NCBI RefSeq assembly: GCF_001522545.3
Contig: NC_031769.1
Span: forward strand, 76,015,213 to 76,079,212
Length of the DNA stretch: 64,000 nucleotides
Source: Parus major
Lineage: Eukaryota; Chordata; Aves; Passeriformes; Paridae
Direction: 5' to 3'
The notes under the pieces: model-generated
What the model saw: only the letters and a program-made list of their open reading frames with translations
Told to the model about the DNA's origin: nothing
Databases searched by the model: none
In this document: positions 1 through 13,221 of the stretch, piece by piece
How positions within the stretch are numbered: the stretch's first letter is position 1
Layout of the letters: each line of letters begins with the position of its first letter
Made by a program: the position numbers and the translations under genes

Positions 1-2429
1 AGATGTTAAATCAAAATATTCACTAGAAATTGGAAAATAATTTATGTCATCTTAATAGGCTGAAGGATATTAGGCCGATTGACTGAAGCACCTACTAGTA
101 AGTAAATGTGATTCCTCATTGGACTCAATCGAGTTTTAAAGGAGATAGATCTGCCTTTCTGTTTCAGTCAAAGAGGTCATACAATTAGGATGAAGCATCT
201 TGTTTAAAAACCTAACTTCATGCCTGCCAGACTAAAGACTCCATTTTATATGGCTTGTCTAGGGACACAGACAAGGGCTGAGAAGTGCTTTCTGTGGTTA
301 GCAGTCTCCTGATGCAGGGTTGCAAAATGAGAGTGAAGACCACTGAATGTCTGTCCACTGAAGGCTAAATTATGATTCTTCCAGAGCAAGACAGAGAACT
401 GCATAACCAAATGAGGTTGAGGGATGATAGAAACTATGCAAGTTGGCCTCAGACCAGGACACTAGGTTTCATATCTGTACAGTCAGAATAGCTACATCAG
501 AAGACAGATAAGACAATAATTCTATTTTGTCTTGGAATGGGTTAAACTCCTGTCATGGGTACTACTTTGTTAGCATCCCAGTGAGAACACTGCTATCTGA
601 TGAATTTCTACATGGGTGTTTCCTAAATGGCTCTCATCTGAGCACTGATTCAGCCTGTTGTCACATATCTTTTGAGAGGTGAGCTCACAGCTTGAGGTGA
701 CAGAGCTACAAGTTTAACAGTTGTGGTTAAGATGTTATTTCCATTTTAAGTGGTTAATTTCTGCTGCTTATATCTTTCCAAGTCATTTACTCTTAGAAGG
801 AAATTTCACACACTGGTGTCCAATCCAGAGGTGAAGTGCCTCAAAAGTTTGATAAAAATCCATTTGGTTGTTACTGAGTAACAGTAGTAAGGCTAGAGGG
901 AAGTGAGGAAGCACTTCCTATTGCTTAGGCTATGTATACCAGATAATTCCTTTGCTTCTGGAAATTATCAGTGGAATTCGTTTCCATGCTGATACATTTC
1001 AAGCTGTCACAAAGCTGGCACTTCTCTATCCAGTAATATTCACCCCATACACATTTTGTCTTACCATGAGGCATGTGTTTTGCAGTCTCATATTCCCCCT
1101 TGTGTTTACATAGGGCTCCATTGGAAAGAACAGAGAATATCTACTTTGATATAGTAGATGAAAATAAGTTTAGAAACTACAAAAGTACTCTGAAAAAGAA
1201 AAAAAAACCAAAACAAAACAGAATACTGGGAAGATATTTTAGTCCATCCCTCAGAGAAACAGTAAAATCTATTTTGCTCTAAGTTTTGGCATTTTCTTGC
1301 ATTTTACCAACTGAACGTGAATCCAACACATTCTGGAGTCTCCAACCAAATTTCAAAAAACCTCCAGAATTTTTCATAAACTGTTCTGAAATAAAAATGA
1401 ATGTGCGAAATCTTATTTTACTTCCAAATTTCTGAAAGCAAGTTATCTAACCCAAAATTAGACACAGAAGAACAAATCCAAGTCTGAAAAATTTAATCAT
1501 TTCCCAGGTTTGAAGAGATGAATGGTTCTTATGCACTAATTATCTATATACATGTTCCCATATAATTCACTGTATATTCTACACTCCATCCTGCCCTTGT
1601 TTTTCTACACCTGCTCATTCTGCATATGTCTGTCATGCTTCTTCCATGTTTTTCTCTTCTCTCATTATACTATAAACTGACAATTTTTTACTTGCCAGCA
1701 TGGTGATGATACCTATAAAACATCTAGAACATGTTTTTTAACCCAGAAGAATGTATATAGAGGAGTCACAGCTTCCTACTTCTTAGGAAGGTACTTTCAA
1801 ATGTACAGGAAACATTTTAAAGAGTTCTGGGGAGGAGAAGCTCACACTTTTATCATAGATGAATACAATGGAGAAGTTCTTTTTTGGACTACAGTGCTCC
1901 AGATTAGCTGGCAGAAAGGAAGAAAAGGTAAGAGGAGTCAAAGACATAATTTCTGTTAACGTCTGGAAGGTAGAAGATTACAGAAGCAAACTGGAGACTC
2001 AGGAATATCAGTTTCCTTCCTGCATCCTGTCTGTACTCCCCATTCCTTCATTATGACTAGACTTGTTGATATGCAGAGGGAAAACAAGTCATAAAAGATG
2101 ATAAAGAATTGATGAAGAGGGAGTTTCCAGCAGCTCCCAAGAGAAAACAGAGTGGGAGGCTATAGCTAATGAAAAGAAATAATCTGTTAAAAGTCCTGAG
2201 TTTAGAGGTTTTGTAGTAGTGTGCATGGGAGGAACCCATGTTCATTATTTTCTCCATAGGGTACAAATGAAGATGTGATATCCTCAATTCATGAATGCTG
2301 GAAAATTTTCATCTGAAATACAGCAATATTTATGCATGGATGATTAAAAACTTAGAAAACAAAACCCACAGAACCACTGGCTGAAAAATCAGAAAATATT
2401 TTCATGCTGTGTGATAACAAAGCACATAT

Positions 2430-2430
<1 letters not shown>
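1..2430. other. AT-rich non-coding sequence, no gene seen
   Basis: I see only short, chance-sized open frames here, none with a recognisable domain. There is no transposon that I recognise. The stretch looks like single-copy vertebrate intergenic or intronic DNA. Confidence 0.6.
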
Positions 2431-2432
<2 letters not shown>

Positions 2433-2467
<35 letters not shown>

Positions 2468-2560
2468 AATGCAATATATATGTAATATATATTAATAATA
2501 TATAATATATATTATATAACATATAGAATGTGTAATATATATTACAATAATATACAATTC
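2433..2560. repeat. (TA)n microsatellite and AT-only palindromic tract
   Basis: A pure TA run fills about 2433-2461. It is followed by about 95 bases made almost only of A and T, with repeated TAATATATATTA-like self-complementary blocks. This could extrude hairpins and is likely length-variable between individuals. Confidence 0.9.
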
Positions 2561-5500
2561 CTATTGTATGGGAATATTTTGACTTAGTTTCTTCTCTTGC
2601 TACATGGAGAAATGGGAAAATTATACTTGACTATGCTTGGATTCCAAATCCTTCTGTAGACTGAGCAGTAGACTGAATGAAAATGTCAAGAAATTTTTTT
2701 CTCAACTGCAGACTTTTTTTACCATTCTAATGATAGAATCAGTCCTGAAATGCAGATTATCTCACTGGTGTGCAGACTGAGAAATATTGATTACACTTGC
2801 CATGTTATCCATTTCATTTTTTAAATGTAAATTTCTGTTGTTAAGTGAAAAAGTGAAACAGATCTGTCCTTCCCATGCTCACTTGAAGTTTAGCATGGTA
2901 ATACCTTCTTGGCTCTTTGTACTATTTCTCACTGTCTACTGTAGCTGCCATATGCACAAGAATACATTTGCCATCTCTTAACAGGCAGCACATTTCATAT
3001 TTTGACAATAAGGCTGGTCCATAGAGATTGTTTAGTTAGACTTTAAAGATCTAAATGCAAACATATTTATTCCCCTATGACTTGATATTATTCTTCCATT
3101 GCCACTGTCTGCCTCACCAACAAACCAAGATGAGAAACTGTTAGTTTTCTGTCTCTTCAGGGAGACATGCCAGAACTTAGCAAGTTGTTTTTGGATTTTT
3201 TTTGTCAGCAAGCAGGTTGCCCCTGTTCATTCTTATCATTATGAATAGTTACTGTTTTCCTTTTTCTCAACTGTCCTCTCTGCAGTGTCTAGGAAAAAAA
3301 GGTTTTCTGAGAATTTTTGCTGAAAAATATCCTTTCCTATTTTTAAATTCTCATTTATGACTTCTGTTCTTATACCTTGGCAACCTGCATATATCATTAA
3401 ATTTGAAGAAACAAAGTATAAAACTTTTTAATGGTTTTGAAAAATTGAGGTTTACATTGAAGGCATTCTAAAGCCATGATTTATTCAACAAGGAAAACAG
3501 AAAAAAACCACTTTGCTATGCTTTCAAAATTCTTTAATTTGCACTCATAAAAGGATTATTGAATATTATCCTATTACTCTTGATGCACATGATTTATCCC
3601 CATGTGTCTTTAAAACCCCATGGAAAAAGAAGACATACTAATTTACTGCTTTCATAAGTTCTTCATTATGTTAATTAGAATTACTCCTATTAAAAAAAAA
3701 AGACAAAAACCCACACAAAAAGATGATGAATAAACTGGCCGCTGCATACCTTTTTTTTCCCATGATTAGAACTGGAACACATATGTTGTCAGTAAAATGC
3801 TACAATATATTTTAGTCCACTTATTTTTGTGAAGGGCTAAAAAGTTCTTTATAAACAGGGAAGAATGAAAATGTTCAGCACACATGATGATTGGAAAATT
3901 ATGGATTTTTCCTTTTTATGAAATACCCTAAAATGCTGTACTTAATCTAACAATATTACATTCAGAATAAACATACTGTGAAAGTTACAGTGGTGCATAG
4001 CAGGGAGTATATATAGGCCTGTACCTATAGGATCTCCATGAACAGTTGTCCTAAATTATCTTATACAGTTGAGAGAGACTCAGAGAGAGACTATGGCGGT
4101 GTTAAGATTGAACAGAAAAATAATTTTACTTATATTTCCAGTTCTTACATCACTTGCTATTTCCACACATAAATAGCACTGTTTGCTCAAGAGGGAGTTG
4201 AGGAGATAAAACAAGAGTGAACATTTTGGAATCCAGATAACTTTCATGGTAAATAGCCATAGTGAGAAAGTTCTCTGGGCTAACCACTCTTTCTGAAATG
4301 TTCTTGACTATTAAGCACCCTGTTCCTGAAATATAGGGAGCAAAATTGAATTTTTTTTGCTCTAGATAACATTTAAGAAGGAGTTTCCTCCTTGGGATAC
4401 ATTTCTGGTATTTGGGAAATGCCATAACTAATTTTTTTCTGATGGAAATATATTTGTGTTTGAACTGCGGTACTTAACACATAATAGATTTATTTAGTTA
4501 TTTGAAGGTGACAGGACACAGCTGCACACCAAGAAGGTGTTATAATATAACAGAGTTAAAAATGGGAAAAGAGAAAGATTATTTTAATAGTGTCAAACTC
4601 ATTTAAAAACAGTTTGCGCTTTTATCAAAGTCTCTCTTTCTCCCTGACGCTTTTTGAGGTATTGTTTCTTGCTGTTAATTGCAAGAGAAAAGCATGCTGG
4701 CAGTGTGAAGCTATGGAAATTGCGGAACATCTCTCTTTCTGCATTAATTGGTGCTTCAGATACATGTACCACATATACTATATAGAGATTTTTTTCTGTG
4801 TGCCACAGAGAAATTTCAAAATGACATTAGAAATTGGCTTGTTTTTCTGCTTGTATTTTTGATCAAAACTACTAAGTTCTCTCTTGCTTTGCTTACAGAG
4901 ATGCATAGAAGGAATCCCCAGTGTGTAGACTGTGTGAGACCAAAACTCTTTCAAACTCATACTCTTGGGCCTCTGTAGTAATGATAATAGACATTAAAGT
5001 CTATACTTATGTCTAAAGAGTATTTATATGCACTGCATGAAGTAGTTAACTGAAACTCTGTACAATTTGCTTTGCTTTGTACAAAAGTATTTTTTGAAAA
5101 ATACCTTACCCAAGGTTACTTAGAAATTAATCTTAGATAAGAGAATTTTATTTTCTTGGTCTTTCTATGCTCCTAATAAATGGTGGCACAAATTAAGTTA
5201 AAATTCTAATGGAAGGCTTAAGAAATTACTGTGATAACAGTCTAATATTAATTAAAAGTAAAATAATGATCCTCAGCTACTAGGCCTGTTCTAAATATTA
5301 TTAAGGCCAGATTCCAATACAGTTTTCAAGTTCATTGCTTTTCCAACTATTGTCTTATATATATGGAAATATATTGTTTCTTCTTCTTCCATAGGTTTTC
5401 TGGACCATTGATATGTGCATTTTCACTTAATAAATTTGCTGTTAAGAATTTTGTGTTGTTAGGAGACTGGCTACACATGATGCAGTATTCTCTGGGACGT

Positions 5501-5774
5501 TTTTGTTATTTGATGGGTTACATACATTCCTAGCTACTTCCTTAGATTCCACTTTCCTGGATGATAGTTCTTTTTTTTTCATCCACTTGGAAACTACTCT
5601 TCTTTTGTGGAAATGTGGTGAAAATGAGGTTTCACATAATTCAAATTAATTTTGGAAGGGAGAGGACTAGTTAGAACATGAGTAAATTCTAATAAAGTTT
5701 ATTCTTAGATGAGAGTGTTCATGATGTATACTGGTACCAATTAACTGCATTAATTTAACAAAATTTCAACATAA
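2561..5774. other. Single-copy AT-rich sequence, no gene seen
   Basis: There is no recognisable transposon or exon. Open frames of up to about 90 codons occur on both strands (for example 4150-4425 minus and 4590-4862 plus). They overlap each other and show no family features, as expected by chance. Confidence 0.55.
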
Positions 5775-7990
5775 TCACTAGGTTAGAAGAGACCTCCAAG
5801 ATCACTGGGTCCAACCCATGCCCTAACACCAAAAACTAGACTATGTTACCAAATGCCATATCCAATCATTTTCTAAACACATCTAGGGATGGTGACTCCA
5901 CCACCTCCTCAGATAGACCATTCCAGTACTTTATCACTCTTTCCATGGAAAACTTTTTCCTAATATCCAACCTATATTTTCCTTGACACAGCTTGAGACT
6001 GTGTCCTCTCATTCTGCCAGCTGCTGCCTGGTGAAAGAGACCAACCCCCACCTGACCACAGCCACCTTTCAGGGAGTTGTAGAGAGTGATGAGGTCACTC
6101 TGAGTCTCCTTTTCTCCAGGCTAAGCAGCCCCAGCTCCCTCAGCTGTTCCTCACAGGGTTTGTGTTCCAAGCCCCTCACCAGCCTCATTGCCTCCTCTGG
6201 ATGTGCTCAAGAGTCTCAAAGTCCTTCCCAAACTGAGGGCCCAGAACTGGACACAGCACTCCAGGTGTGGCCTCACCAGTGCCAAGTACAGTACAATGAC
6301 CTCCCTGCTCCTGCTGGCCACACTATTCCTGATCCAGGCCAGGAGCCATTGGCCTTCTTGGCCACCAGGACACACTGCTGGCTCATGTTCAGCTGATGTC
6401 ACCAGCACCCCCAGGTCCCTTTCTGCCTGGGCACTGTCCAGCCACACCATCCCCAGCCTATGACATTGCAGGGAGTTATTGTGGCCAAAATGCACGACTC
6501 AGCACTAGGACTTATTAAACTTCATCCCATTGGACTCTGCCCATCCATCCAACTGTTCCAGGTCTCTCTGCAGAGCTCTCCTACCTTCCAAGAGATCATG
6601 CTCCCAGCTTACTGTTGTCTGCAAATTTACTAATGAGGGATTCAATTCCCTCATCCATGTCATCAATAAAAATATTGAACAGAGCAGGCCCCAGCACAGA
6701 CCCCTGAGGAGCACCACTGGTGACTGGCTGCCAGCTGGATGCATCACCATTCACCACCACCCTCTGGGCCTGGCCACCCAGCCAGTTCTTAACCCAGCAA
6801 AGAGTGTTCCTGTCCAAGCCATGGGCTGCCAGCTTTTCCAGGAGTGTGCTGTGGGACACAGTGTCAAAGGCTGAAGCCCAAATAGACAACATCCACAGCC
6901 TTTCCTGCATGCACCAGGTGGGTCACCTGGTCATAAAAGGAGATCAGGCTGGTCAAACATGACTTACCTCTCCTAAACCCATGCTGTCTGGGTCTGATAC
7001 CCTGGCCATTCTGTAAGTGCTGTGTGATGACACTCAGTATAAACTGCTCCATTACCTTACCAGGTACTGAGGTCAGGCTGACTGTCTATAATTACCAGGA
7101 TCCTACTTCCCACCCTTTTTGTGAATGGGAGTCACATTGGCCAGCTTTCAATCATCTGGAACCTCACCAGCGAGCCAGGATTGCTGGTAAATGATAGAGA
7201 GTGGCTTCTCAAGCTCATCTGACAGCTCCCTCATCACCCTGGGTTCGATCCCATCTGGTCCCATAGATTTATGAATATCCAAGCATCTCAAGAGTTCTCT
7301 GACTTCCTCCTCCTGGATAACCGGGAGACCATTCTGCTCCCTGAAATCTTCTACCAACCCAGGAGGACAGTTTTCCTGAGGACAAGTTGTCTTCCTGCTA
7401 AAGAATGAGGCAAAGGTGTTGAGTACTTCCACCTTCTCATCTGCAGTTACTAAGTTCCCTCCCGCATCTAATGAAGGACAAAGTTTGTTCTTACCTTTCC
7501 TGTTACCATTAATATACTTGTAAAAACATTTTTTTATTATCCTTTACAAAGGTTTCCAAATTAAGTTCAAACTGAGCTTTGGCCTCTCTAATTTTTTTTT
7601 TCCCTACATACTCTAGCAGCCCCCTTAAATACTTCCTGAGAGACCTGACCCTCCTTCCAAAGATGATACATCCTCTTTTTATTTCTAAGTTCCTTCAAAA
7701 CCTCATTGCCCATCCAGGCTGGATGTTTGCCTCATCGACTCATCTTTTGGCACACAGGTACATTCTGTTCCTGTGCCCTCAAGATCTCTGTTTTTAAGCA
7801 GACCCATCTTTCCTGAACTCCTTTGTTTTTAAGGGCTGCTTCTCAAGGAAGACTCTGAATAAGTCTTTTAAATAGGCCAAAGTCTGCCCTCCAGAAGTTT
7901 AATGTAGAAGCCTTATTGATGTTCCTCCTGATTTCAACAAATATTGAGAATTCTATAATTTCATGATGACAAGTGATAGCTGAAATCCAA
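5775..7990 (-). mobile_element. CR1 LINE retrotransposon, 5'-truncated, minus strand
   Basis: Reading the minus strand, the element starts near 7990 in the region before the RT domain, runs through RT remnants (about 7440-6150), and ends in the CR1 3' region near 5775. The 3' end has the typical line about agacctccaagatcac and the 'gtccaaccc' block. CR1 is the non-LTR retrotransposon that dominates bird genomes and normally inserts as 5'-truncated copies. The endonuclease ORF is absent. The 3' terminal part is nearly identical to the copy at 55078-55612, so both belong to the same or closely related subfamilies. The 5' limit is approximate, because similarity fades in AT-rich sequence. Confidence 0.93.
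6151..7432 (-). pseudogene. CR1 reverse transcriptase remnant (inactive)
   Basis: On the minus strand, 7432-7148 encodes an early RT segment with EVRELLRCLDIHKSMGPDGI. Next, 7052-6864 holds RPRQHGFRRGKSCLTSL, and 6910-6596 holds [19 protein letters not shown], then [18 protein letters not shown], then FADNSKLG. The APQGSVLGP block is the RT fingers/palm motif. In the catalytic box the usual second Asp is Asn (FADN instead of FADD), which should abolish polymerase activity. The segments lie in different frames, and two in-frame stops separate the 6750-6505 segment from the 6495-6151 segment, which carries the conserved RPHLE-like C-terminal part. The ORF is therefore broken by frameshifts, stops and a catalytic substitution. 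It would have encoded the replication enzyme of the element but cannot now. Confidence 0.9.
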
Positions 7991-9651
7991 AAAGTGGCAA
8001 AATATATACAGCATCCATCTAGCATTTATCTAAATGACCATCTTCTCTAGAGAACTTGAGTAGCCTGAAAGGCTGAGTGAGCTTAAATGATATTGTTTGG
8101 AGCACACTGAAAAACTATGTGTTTAAATGTACTTTTTGGATTTAAGAAAAAGAAGTTCAGGAGTCAAATTTTAGCAAACTCTTTGTTACACTGAACCATA
8201 TGATTTTGAAAGAAGCTGAAAATTGATTTGCCTATATATTTCTACTGCAAGATACCATTTGTATCAGTCAAAGCATCAGTTTTCAGGGACAGATTTATGG
8301 CAAACTGGTTTATGACATGTCCCTTCCACTTATTCTTTTTCTCTTACATCCTACTCACATTCCAGTCCTGTGCTCAAAAATCAACCTATTCTATTACACT
8401 GGATTCAAATCTTCTCCATGTACCAAATGCATCCTCAGTAGGAAAAGCAAGTTTTCAAATTGAATATAAGATTCCCATTTGCCACATTAATAGATGCCTT
8501 TCTAAAGTAATTAAATAAACAAATACAAATAAGTAGTATACATGAATAATTAATAGGCAAAATGTAATGTTTCATTTCAACTTAAAGCTAATTAAATGTC
8601 TTGCAGTCAGTGTTCTTAGAATGGCATAACGCTGGAGGAAAAATTATATTAATCATTCAGCAGTTACTTCTGTTATAAACTAATTAATTTGTTTTCTGTC
8701 TTTGTGCAATTGGTAAAAGCATCTAGAAACTTCAGTCTTAACTGAAAATATTCAGAACTTAAATCTTACAAGACAGTTCACAGAAGAAGTATTTCTGTAC
8801 TCTACTTGATAAAAAAACCCCTTTTATCTAAACAAAGGTAAGTAATTTATTCACCCAAAATAAAAGAACAATCAAAATCTTGTGATACAAGCTGAAAAAT
8901 AAATCTGTGTAAGCTTGTGTGGCTGTGTTGAGCTACCCATAATGACTTTATATGTGGGTGGAACATGGCTGATCAGATATCTTCTGGGATTTAAATTTTG
9001 GTTTAGGATTTAATTTGATTTTAGGATTCCTTGCCTAAGCAAGATCAGGGGATTTAACACCCAAGCCTATTGTTCTATAGAAAAATATCTCCTTTACTTC
9101 ATTAGTATATGCCTGTATCCATTAATATTTCTTATATATTGTAAGAAGGATAGTTGATTACACTGGCAGAGAAATACTGGGCTCTGAACCTGAGTGATTG
9201 TCCATGGTATAGATTCCTGATGCCTGAACAGAGTCCATTAATCAAATGAATGTTAGAAAAGATGATGATTCATGTGAAATTGACAGAGACTCTATATACA
9301 GAGACAGTAAACTGAGTCCCCGTGCTTTCAACAAGGTGAGCTGAGTTTATGTGGAAAAACTAAATAGTAGATAAAAATCCCTTGCTTAAAAATTCATATT
9401 CTATTTTATTCAATTCATATTATTGTAATAAACACAGAATCATTTAAGAAGTAACTTGGAAACCTGCATATTATGTATATGCTAAAAATATATACATATA
9501 CATAATAAAATACATAAAAACATTTATTTAAAAACAAGTATCAACCATTTTGTGAGAAATCATGAAAGAACCATTGTTAACATGGTATATTCTCAATTTA
9601 GGGTATGAAAGTTGACTTTGAGCAGTTTATAGTGACAATGCTAATCTTAGA
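7991..9651. other. Single-copy AT-rich sequence, no gene seen
   Basis: There is no exon or transposon that I can support. The stretch between about 8640 and 8720 is rich in TAATTA-type homeodomain-like words, but this is common in AT-rich DNA. Confidence 0.55.
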
Positions 9652-11486
9652 AGCATTAGAAGGTTTGGGTTGAAGGGACCTCAAAGATCATCTAATTTCA
9701 ATCCCTCCACCATGGACAGGGACACCTTCCACTGAACCTGGTTGTTTAAACACCCACTGAACCAACCTTGAACACTTTCAGGCAGGGGTTTCTCTGGGCA
9801 ACCTCTTCCAATGTCTCACCACCCTCACAATAAAAGATTTCTTCCTTATATCTAGTTTAAGTATGCCTTCTTTCAATTTGAAGCCACTGCTCCTTGTCCT
9901 ATCACTACATGCTGTTATCAAGAGCCCCTCTCCATCTCTCTTTTAAACTGGAAATTACGGCTATAATGTTCTTCAAAGAGTTCTCTTTTCTCCAGGCTGA
10001 ACAGCCCCAACACACTCTACCTGTCTTCAGTAGAAGAGGTGCTCTGGCTGTCTCATCAGCTTGGTGGCCCTGCTCTGGATCTGCTCCAACAGGTTCATGT
10101 CTTTCCTGTGCTTGGCTCTCCAGAGCTGGATGCAGCACTCAGGTGGGGCCTCATGAGAGTAGAGAGGAGAATCACCTCCTTAGACTTGCTGGTCACTCCT
10201 CTTTTGGTGCAGCCCAGGATATGGTTGGCTTTCTGGGCTGCGAGTATGCACTGCCAGATCATGCCAAGCTTCTCTCTCATCTACCAACACACCCAAGCGC
10301 TTCTTCTCAGACCCCTTCTCCTCTACTCTCTTCCCAACCTGTATTTGTACTTGGGATTGCCCAGACCCATGTGCAGGATCCTACACTTGAATTTGTTGAA
10401 CTTCATTAGGGTTGCATGGGACTACCTCTCAAGCCTGTCAAGGTCCCTCTGGATGGCATCCCTTCCCTCCAGTGCATTGGATGTACCACTCAGCTTGATG
10501 ATGTTGGAAAATTTGCAGAAGGTGAACTTGATACCACTGCCTGTGTCACCAAAAAATACCTTAAAAAGTGGGAATCCCTATAATGACCTCTGAGGAGTTT
10601 CTCTTGTAATTGCTTTCTACTTGAGCACTATTCTTTGAGTGTGACCATCCAGACAACTCCTTATCCACCAAATGGCCCATTTGTCAAATTCAGGTCTCTC
10701 TAATTTAGAGATAAGGATGTTGTGTGCAAAAGTATCAAATGTTTTGCACAAGTCCAGGTAGATGATGTCAGTCACTCTTCCCTCATCCAATACTGTTACT
10801 TCATCATGGAAGGCAAAATAAACTTCTCAGGTAAAATTTCCCCTTAGTGAAGCCATCCTGGGTGTGACCAACCACCACCTTGTTTTCCATGTGACTTAGC
10901 ATAGTTGTCAGAAGGATCTGCTCCATGATCATGCCAGGCATAGAGATGAGCCTCACTGGTTTGTAGTTCCCCACTTCCTTTTTTCCCTTTTTAAAAATGG
11001 GGGTTATGTTCCCTCTTTTCCAGTCAGTGGCAACTTCACCAGAATGCCAAATGTGTCAAATATGATAGGTTCATTCATCTCTTTCAATAATTCTGTCAGG
11101 ATCTGTGGATGTGTATGACCAGGACCCATGAAATTGTGAACCTTCACGTTCCTTGAATTGTCTCAGACATGATCTTCTTCTACAATGTGTGATTCTTCAT
11201 TCTGCCAATGCCTGTCTTTTCCTTCTGCAACTTGAGTAGTGTGGTTGGAGCACTTGATAAGGAGGATTGAGAAGAAAAAGTAATTGAATACCTCAGCCTC
11301 CATATCACAGGCAAACAGGTCTCCTATTTCTTTCCAAAGTGATCCCACATTTTCTGTAGTATTCTTTTTACCAAGTTACCTATTGAAATTTTTCTTGTTG
11401 ACCTTAATATCCCTGGCCATGTTTGATTCTGTCATGGTTTACCTGATCTCTGGCTGCTCAGAAAATCTCTCTCCATGACTCCCAAG
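9652..11486 (-). mobile_element. CR1 LINE, 3' part (minus strand), split by an insert
   Basis: Near 9655 the sequence shows the reverse complement of the CR1 3' end (ggttgaagggacctcaaaga). It continues through the CR1 C-terminal RT and linker region: on the minus strand, 10280-10095 encodes NHILGCTKRGVTSKSKEVIL and RPHL, a conserved CR1 block. The RT-coding part runs to about 11200 and is full of stops and frame changes. Similarity to CR1 continues to about 11486 and resumes in the correct order at about 12271, so both parts belong to one element. This subfamily differs clearly from the copy at 5775-7990, especially in the 3' region. Confidence 0.9.
9900..11200 (-). pseudogene. Decayed CR1 reverse transcriptase region
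   Basis: Short minus-strand frames (10280-10095 and 10138-9905) carry fragments of the CR1 C-terminal region such as ILGCTKRGVTSKSKEVI. No frame stays open long enough to give a catalytic domain. Open frames on the opposite strand here (up to 184 codons at 10039-10593 plus) are antisense artefacts of the same decayed sequence. Confidence 0.75.
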
Positions 11487-12270
11487 TTCAAGGACTTAAA
11501 AGATCACAGTTTTGTCTCAAATTACAGTTTCCTGTCTCAAACATTGTTACCACTGAAGAACTCCCACTGAGGAAAACTGTGTAAAGGAGCAACTGCTTGC
11601 TCATCTGTGACCAGTCCTCACACCCTGCCGAATATACCTCTAAGGACACCTGAAACTTGGACTGTAAATTAAGCCACTGTGATGAGATAAAGGTGGTACT
11701 GCTGTCCAAGTGTTATCTCAAGCCTATGGGGAGGTAAACAAAGCTGGGAGAGAAGAATGTATCCCTGATCATAGACAAAAAAAAAATCCACAAGGAAAAC
11801 CAATTCAACAACTGTGCTAAAAACATTTTAGATAAAAGGTCATTATGTCAGGGGGAGATTGAGGCCCACTGACTCAAGAAATTCCCTGACTCCAAAGAAC
11901 TAATTAGCATTAGAAGAGTCAGAATCATTTAACCAATAGAATAAGACAAGTGTGTAGCCAAAAAGCATTAATTCTTTTTTTGTGCAAAAATATATAAACA
12001 GTGAAAAATTTTGAATGACCTTGGGATCCTCAGCACCAAAAAGCCAAGGGTGAAAAAGGAACAACAGGATGCCACTTGATCAAGTGGTGGTGAAGATAGC
12101 AGTGGCTATCTTCTGCTTATCTGTCTCTCTCTTCACTCCTTCTTGTCTATTTCTTTCTATCTTTCTACCTGAAATTTTACTGTTACATGAAATCCATACT
12201 ATTGACTTCGGTATATTGTCTCGTTGCAACTTAATTCAGGTAGAAGCATGTGTCAGTAGTCAGATTTTAA
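11487..12270. mobile_element. Foreign insert inside CR1, LTR-like, unrecognised family
   Basis: The insert interrupts a CR1 whose two halves are otherwise in order: the left half stops after ctcccaag and the right half resumes with accaggctacc. The inserted sequence is not CR1. It contains a TATA-like atatataaac near 11990, a CCAAT-like motif upstream (aaccaatag near 11930), and a short palindrome agatagc-agtg-gctatct near 12094-12111. These would suit an LTR in plus orientation. The flanks ccaag and ccagg could be a diverged 5-bp target-site duplication (4 of 5 match), but I cannot fix the ends exactly and they lack clear TG...CA termini. Confidence 0.45.
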
Positions 12271-13184
12271 CACCAGGCTACCTGTTTCTGCTTCCATTCT
12301 GTATAGGCTTCCTCTTTCTTTGTTTTTTTCCAGGATTTCATTGCTCATATAATGCAGACCTCCTATTGTTTTTGCCTGACTTCCCCTTTGCCAGGATGTA
12401 TCATTTCTGAGGTTGGAGGGGGTGACTCTTGAATATTAACTGTCTTTTTTGAGCCTTTCTTCCCTCCAGGGCTTTATTCTATGGTAGTGTACCAAGGAGA
12501 CTCCTGAAGAGGCCGAAGTCTGCTTTGCTGTGAGACCTTCTTCCTGCCTTAGCAATCATGGACACCATAATTTTGTGGTCACTTCAGCTAAGGCTGTCCT
12601 TAAGCTTCACATTACCCATAGATCCCTTCTGGTTGCTGAGTGTAAGCTCCAGCATAGGATCTCTCCCCATGGGCTTCTTGATCACTTGGAAGGAAGTTGT
12701 CATCTGTGCATTCCAGAAGCGTGCTGTATCACTTGTCCTGCTGTGTTCTTCCTTCAGCAGATATTGGTGTGGTTGAAATTCCATGTGAAGTCAGGGCTAT
12801 GAATATAAGGCTTCTCTTATCTCTCTATAGAGGGTCTCATATACTCAGTGTTCCTGACTGGGCAGCCTATAGAAGACCCCCACTATAATGTCACATGTCC
12901 CTGCCCTCCCTTTAATGCTGACCCATTAGCTCTGGTTCAGCTCCTCATCCATCCTCAGGTAGAGCTCCATGAACTCTATCTGGTCATTAACATAGAGGGT
13001 GACGGTTCCTCCTCATCTTCCCTGACTGACCTTCCTAGGATCTGTATCCTTCTGTTTCAACACTCCAGCCATAGAAGGTATCCCACTATGTCTCAGTGAT
13101 GCCAGTAAGATCATTGCCCTGCAGGTGTGCCCATGTCTCTAACTCCACTTGTTTAGTTCCAGCTAGTCAATTTTGCTGTTTTTT

Positions 13185-13185
<1 letters not shown>
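12271..13185 (-). mobile_element. CR1 LINE, 5'-ward part (minus strand) of the split element
   Basis: This part continues the CR1 at 9652-11486. In plus-strand order it shows the CR1 blocks around gcctgacttcccctttgcca, then gactcttgaatattaac, then ccctccagggctttattc, and then the gaagaggccgaagtctgc segment. The same last segment occurs in the other CR1 at about 7865-7890. The element fades out near 13185, just before a TA microsatellite. Together the two parts give about 2.75 kb of CR1, the longest copy in the window, still lacking a usable 5' ORF. Confidence 0.85.

Positions 13186-13187
<2 letters not shown>

Positions 13188-13219
<32 letters not shown>
13188..13219. repeat. (TA)n microsatellite
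   Basis: An uninterrupted TA dinucleotide run directly abuts the 5'-ward limit of the split CR1 copy. Confidence 0.95.

Positions 13220-13221
<2 letters not shown>

Noticed and set aside
5983..6874. Several plus-strand open frames up to 137 codons
   Set aside because: They are antisense shadows of the CR1 reverse transcriptase on the minus strand.
10039..10593. 184-codon plus-strand open frame
   Set aside because: It lies antisense to a decayed CR1 copy. The less AT-rich repeat sequence has fewer stops, which gives spurious long frames.
13188..13219. TATA boxes inside TA runs
   Set aside because: These are microsatellites; the matches carry no promoter information.
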